Of a DNA stretch of 7,084 bases, positions 5,443-7,084 are shown one piece after another. The stretch comes from SYAN01 sp049459795 (lineage in GTDB: Bacteria; Actinomycetota; Actinomycetes; Nanopelagicales; Nanopelagicaceae), in the NCBI GenBank assembly GCA_049459795.1, contig JBMUDS010000042.1, positions 1 through 7,084 on the forward strand, written 5' to 3'. The notes beneath the pieces are model-generated. The model was not told the DNA's origin. It did no database searches and saw only the letters and a list, made by a program, of their open reading frames with translations. The first letter of the stretch is position 1. The number at the start of each line of letters is the position of its first letter. The position numbers and the translations under genes were made by a program.

Positions 5443-5601
5443 TTATGCCTTGCCGAGAATGCGGTTGACCTTGGTGCCGCATACAGGGCAGATGCCCTGT
5501 GCCATGCGACGACCTGAGTCGGAGACTTTGACGGTGCCTTCGAACTGACGCTTCTCCTTGCACTTCACGCAGTAAGCCTCACCTTTGTAGGTCTCAGCCA
5601 T
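5443..5601 (-). CDS. DUF5679 zinc-ribbon protein
   Basis: A 52-residue protein with two Cys pairs, CVKC (11-14) and CPVC (38-41), forming a small zinc ribbon. The strongly conserved-looking middle and end (VKVSDSGRRMAQG, then CGTKVNRILGKA) are what I remember of actinobacterial DUF5679 proteins; no function has been assigned to the family as far as I know. The start is firmly placed at the ATG at 5601 by AGGAGG (5614-5609) 7 nt upstream. An in-frame GTG or ATG further upstream would add 27 residues that do not look like the family. It has its own terminator and sits between the M48 peptidase and the E1-like gene on the same strand. A role in RNA or protein binding, or as a partner of the neighbouring metal proteins, is possible but unproven. 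Confidence 0.93.
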   Translation of the reverse strand: MAETYKGEAYCVKCKEKRQFEGTVKVSDSGRRMAQGICPVCGTKVNRILGKA

Positions 5602-5608
5602 TGTTATT

Positions 5609-5614
5609 CCTCCT
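5609..5614 (-). promoter_or_regulatory. Strong ribosome binding site of the DUF5679 gene
   Basis: The minus strand reads AGGAGG, a perfect anti-SD match, 7 nt before the ATG at 5601. It decides the start of this small gene against the longer open frame. Confidence 0.9.
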
Positions 5615-5618
5615 ATCG

Positions 5619-5632
5619 TCGCCAGGTGGCGA
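5619..5632 (-). promoter_or_regulatory. Palindrome upstream of the DUF5679 ribosome site
   Basis: TCGCCA-GG-TGGCGA is a perfect 6-bp dyad with a 2-bp centre, ending 5 bp before the AGGAGG. Its place near the expected transcript start suggests a repressor site or a leader hairpin. Confidence 0.45.
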
Positions 5633-5674
5633 ATAGCGTCACCATACCCCCGCCTCATGCGATACACGGGGATT

Positions 5675-5695
5675 TCACGCATGACTTACGCGTGA
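5675..5695. promoter_or_regulatory. Inverted repeat TCACGC-N9-GCGTGA upstream of the DUF5679 gene
   Basis: Perfect 6-bp arms (5675-5680 and 5690-5695) around a 9-bp spacer lie in the 124-bp gap between the M48 stop and the DUF5679 start. The half-site spacing is typical of a dimeric regulator. It may also form a stem at the 3' end of the M48 message, though no T-tract follows. Confidence 0.4.
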
Positions 5696-5725
5696 GATCG
5701 ATATTTCTGGGTGAAATGTCCGTTT

Positions 5726-6487
5726 CTAGAGGCCTTGGGTCCCTGCCTCATAGCCTTCAAGGAAGGATTCTGCACGCTCGAGATCGGGATGGCGGTTGAG
5801 CAGGGCTTCGAAATCTTTTCCGTGGCCTGGGATCTCGAGGTGGATCAACTCATGGAAGAGGACGTGGTCGATCACGTACTCAGGGGCGCTTCTAAGCCGC
5901 TCTGAGATTCGTATCGTTCGATCGACCGTTGTACAGGAGCCCCACCGCTCGTTCATCGTCCGCCACGAGACCGAAGCGGGCTCAAGGGCGAACTCGGGAA
6001 GGTAGGTCGCAAGGAGCGCCCGAGCACGAAGCGCTAGGTCACGATCGCTCTTTCGATTCTTCTCTTCGCCTTCGATCACTCGCGCAACGAGGTCCGGAAC
6101 GATCGACGATATCTCCGCACGTGTGGTTCGAAAGGGAACGCTCACGACGATCTCTCCGCTTTGGCGATAGGCGGCGATATGCCGCTTATGGCGTCTGCTC
6201 TTCACGATCCTCACCGGTGGGGCATCAGGGAGATCGAGAGTGATCACTCTTGCATCGCCGCGGCCTCTCTCGGTTTTCAAGGGGTGAGTTGCATCGTTGT
6301 TCTTCGTTCTGGGACTTTCTTTTGCTCTTTTTGTCGGGGGTATTCGCTTTGTTGTTGGCGTTCGCCTTGATGTGGGCGTAGTTGTGGGCGTAGTTGTAGG
6401 CGTAGTTGTAGGCATGGCAAGGAGGGTAGGGTCGAAGAGTTCCTCTTGAAGATAGTTATCCACCCGGTTAACGCCGTTACGGGCCAT
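5726..6487 (-). CDS. M48/YgjP-like (DUF45) zinc metallopeptidase
   Basis: A soluble metallopeptidase-like protein of 253 residues. The C-terminal 160 residues carry the YgjP/WLM-type domain: a strand set starting VRIVKSRRHKRHIAAYR, then MNERWGSCT (179-187, the family's RWGSC signature) and HELIHLEIPGHGKDF (212-226), where the two His of HExxH and the later GHG His are the expected zinc ligands and the Glu is the catalytic base. The first 80 residues are not part of the family: a short MARNGVNRVDNYLQEELFDP segment, three TTTP repeats and a basic Thr/Pro/Lys linker. I chose the ATG at 6487 because CAGGAG lies 6 nt upstream; GTG 6514 and ATG 6415 are in frame but lack such a site. It precedes the zinc-ribbon gene on the same strand. 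The substrate is unknown. Confidence 0.88.
   Translation of the reverse strand: MARNGVNRVDNYLQEELFDPTLLAMPTTTPTTTPTTTPTSRRTPTTKRIPPTKRAKESPRTKNNDATHPLKTERGRGDARVITLDLPDAPPVRIVKSRRHKRHIAAYRQSGEIVVSVPFRTTRAEISSIVPDLVARVIEGEEKNRKSDRDLALRARALLATYLPEFALEPASVSWRTMNERWGSCTTVDRTIRISERLRSAPEYVIDHVLFHELIHLEIPGHGKDFEALLNRHPDLERAESFLEGYEAGTQGL
6371..6413. repeat. 12-bp tandem repeat in the M48 gene
   Basis: GTAGTTGTRGGC units start at 6378, 6390 and 6402, with a partial copy before them from 6371. On the coding strand they give Thr-Thr-Thr-Pro tetrapeptides in the N-terminal linker. Like the maf repeats, the unit length keeps the frame. Confidence 0.75.
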
Positions 6488-6492
6488 CCACA

Positions 6493-6498
6493 ACTCCT
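6493..6498 (-). promoter_or_regulatory. Ribosome binding site deciding the M48 start
   Basis: Minus strand AGGAGT, preceded by C, sits 5-6 nt before the ATG at 6487. No comparable site precedes the GTG at 6514 or the ATG at 6415, so translation most likely begins at 6487. Confidence 0.65.
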
Positions 6499-6546
6499 GG
6501 TTCCAGGCAATCACGGTGAAGCAAAGAGCTTCGCATTCGAGACTTC

Positions 6547-6552
6547 ATTATC
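6547..6552 (-). promoter_or_regulatory. Candidate -10 element for the M48 gene
   Basis: GATAAT on the minus strand matches five of six -10 positions, about 60 bp before the start codon. No convincing -35 lies 16-18 bp upstream; TTCACA is present but only 12 bp away. The match is weak. Confidence 0.3.
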
Positions 6553-6703
6553 TCGCGACGAAAGTGTGAACCTCAGGTTGAGTGAATCGGTGCGCTCCGG
6601 GCGTGTCGCCACATCTCTTTTCTTAGTTCTTCCTATTCGTCTTTGATCAAGTACACGTAGCGATATTCCGTGGGCTCTTCATCGAGCTCTTTGACTGGCT
6701 AAT

Positions 6704-6727
6704 AAAAGGCATGGTCAATTGCCTTTT
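6704..6727 (-). terminator. Likely terminator hairpin downstream of the metalloprotease gene
   Basis: AAAAGGCA (6704-6711) and TGCCTTTT (6720-6727) form a perfect 8-bp stem with an 8-nt loop, ending in T4 on both strands. It would stop the minus-strand metalloprotease transcript about 125 bp past its stop codon. The symmetric shape could act in both directions. The stem is AU-rich, so it is moderate rather than strong. Confidence 0.55.
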
Positions 6728-6777
6728 CTCAGCGATTGTTTTACGTTGCGCCTACGAAGTCCTCGGATAACGGTTCA

Positions 6778-6802
6778 CTATCTGCAAGGGGAAGGCAGAT
6801 AG
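6778..6802. repeat. Inverted repeat CTATCTGC-N9-GCAGATAG
   Basis: Perfect 8-bp arms at 6778-6785 and 6795-6802 enclose a purine loop AAGGGGAAG. It lies about 50 bp after the metalloprotease stop. Without an adjacent T-run it is not a classic terminator; it may protect a 3' end or bind a protein. Confidence 0.5.
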
Positions 6803-6850
6803 AGAGCATGCGCCCGGGGGCTTCGCTTTTTTTGGGACGAATTCGAACCC

Positions 6851-7084
6851 TTATCCCTCGAGTCCAGAAAGATCATCAGGCGCTCGCCTAGTTCGAAGGA
6901 ATTTCTCAGGGTCTGCGATCTCCTCGACTGTAGGCAAGGCAAAAGGATCCTCCCAGAGTTGATCACGTTCTTCGATGGAGAGTGCGCTCGTGACTTCGCG
7001 CCAGAAGTGCGCGCACTCACGGATCGTTCGAGGTGAGACTTCCAATCCGATCAAGGATGCGAAGAGTTCTTGCGTCGGAGATTG
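6851..7084 (-). CDS. C-terminal end of a DUF2342-type zinc metalloprotease (partial)
   Basis: Only the last 77 residues are inside the window; the gene continues beyond position 7084, and the apparent start at 7054 is an internal TTG. The segment reads ELFASLIGLEVSPR, then ECAHFWREVT, RDQLWEDPFALPT and EEIADPEKFL, ending DDLSGLEG before TAA at 6853-6851. This LFA.L.GLE..PR...A..FW...T....RD.LW..P..LPT..D..DP..F pattern is the C-terminus I know from the actinobacterial zinc-dependent metalloprotease family (DUF2342, sometimes labelled coenzyme F420 biosynthesis-associated). The HExxH active site would lie in the missing part. The family is typically found near the ThiF-like, M48 and helicase genes seen or expected here. 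Confidence 0.8.
   Translation of the reverse strand, partial: QSPTQELFASLIGLEVSPRTIRECAHFWREVTSALSIEERDQLWEDPFALPTVEEIADPEKFLRTRRAPDDLSGLEG

Larger units (their letters stand above)
6515..6850. other. Intergenic region between the metalloprotease and the M48 gene
   Basis: This stretch separates two same-strand genes. It holds the M48 promoter area, a likely terminator hairpin (6704-6727) and an inverted repeat (6778-6802). A T7 run at 6827-6833 has no clean stem in front of it. On the minus strand an open stretch of 21 codons ends in EYRYVYLIKDE and a TAG at 6635-6633, but it has a stop directly upstream and no good start. It may be chance or the remnant of a lost gene. Confidence 0.6.

Noticed and set aside
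5602..5682. Longer start for the DUF5679 gene at 5682
   Set aside because: The perfect AGGAGG before the ATG at 5601 and the usual family length of about 50 residues favour the short form. The extension would span a palindromic control element.
6371..6413. Short repeats as a CRISPR array
   Set aside because: The units are 12 bp without unique spacers and lie in a coding frame; they are tandem microsatellites.
6810..6833. GC-rich stretch followed by T7, as a terminator on the + strand
   Set aside because: The GC-rich part cannot form a stem with an acceptable loop, and no + strand gene ends upstream.
6834..6850. T-loop-like GGG...TTCGAA...CCC suggesting a tRNA or tmRNA end
   Set aside because: No matching acceptor, D or anticodon arms were found on either strand, and the five-pair T-stem does not form.

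Overview
The window reads as a chromosomal segment of an actinobacterium (Actinomycetota) of moderate GC content. Three points support this: a 52-residue zinc-ribbon protein of the DUF5679 type, the C-terminal end of a DUF2342-type zinc metalloprotease, and a GtrA gene divergent from a PurK-related gene with Maf nearby. All are actinobacterial hallmarks as I remember those families. Several freshwater or marine small-genome lineages would fit; I cannot name the genus. No IS element, phage gene, rRNA, tRNA or CRISPR array is visible.

Layout. Positions 1-253 are an AT-richer non-coding stretch with two arrays of 11-bp-spaced direct repeats and an inverted repeat touching the next start codon. 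A LuxR-type regulator follows on the + strand (254-1087). It converges on a tight minus-strand operon read in the order GtrA membrane protein (2823-2368), Maf nucleotide pyrophosphatase (2371-1580), gamma-glutamylcyclotransferase-like protein (1583-1134). Both junctions are GTGA stop/start overlaps. Divergent from gtrA, across a repeat-rich control region (about 2824-2946), lies a + strand gene (2947-3954) that I identify as a strongly degenerated PurK relative. It keeps the C-terminal half of the PurK fold but has lost the ATP-binding lysine/glycine segment and the RPHNSGHWT motif.

The right half is a minus-strand set of metal-related genes. In transcription order these are the C-terminus of a DUF2342 zinc metalloprotease (7084-6851, running off the window), an M48/YgjP-like metallopeptidase (6487-5726), the DUF5679 zinc-ribbon protein (5601-5443) with a clear terminator, and an E1/ThiF-like (TOMM cyclodehydratase-like) protein (5287-3905). 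The 3' end of the last gene overlaps that of the PurK-like gene by 50 bp.

Functional picture. The left operon combines membrane translocation of lipid-linked sugar (GtrA, by family), house-cleaning of non-canonical nucleotides (Maf) and gamma-glutamyl turnover. The right cluster joins two metallopeptidases, a zinc ribbon and an E1-like protein with two Cys pairs, which hints at a peptide or protein maturation pathway without a demonstrated substrate. The most unusual item is the PurK-derived probable pseudoenzyme sitting in the expected purK place with no purE beside it. A second oddity is a run of in-frame 6-bp and 12-bp tandem repeats that add low-complexity segments to Maf and the M48 peptidase.
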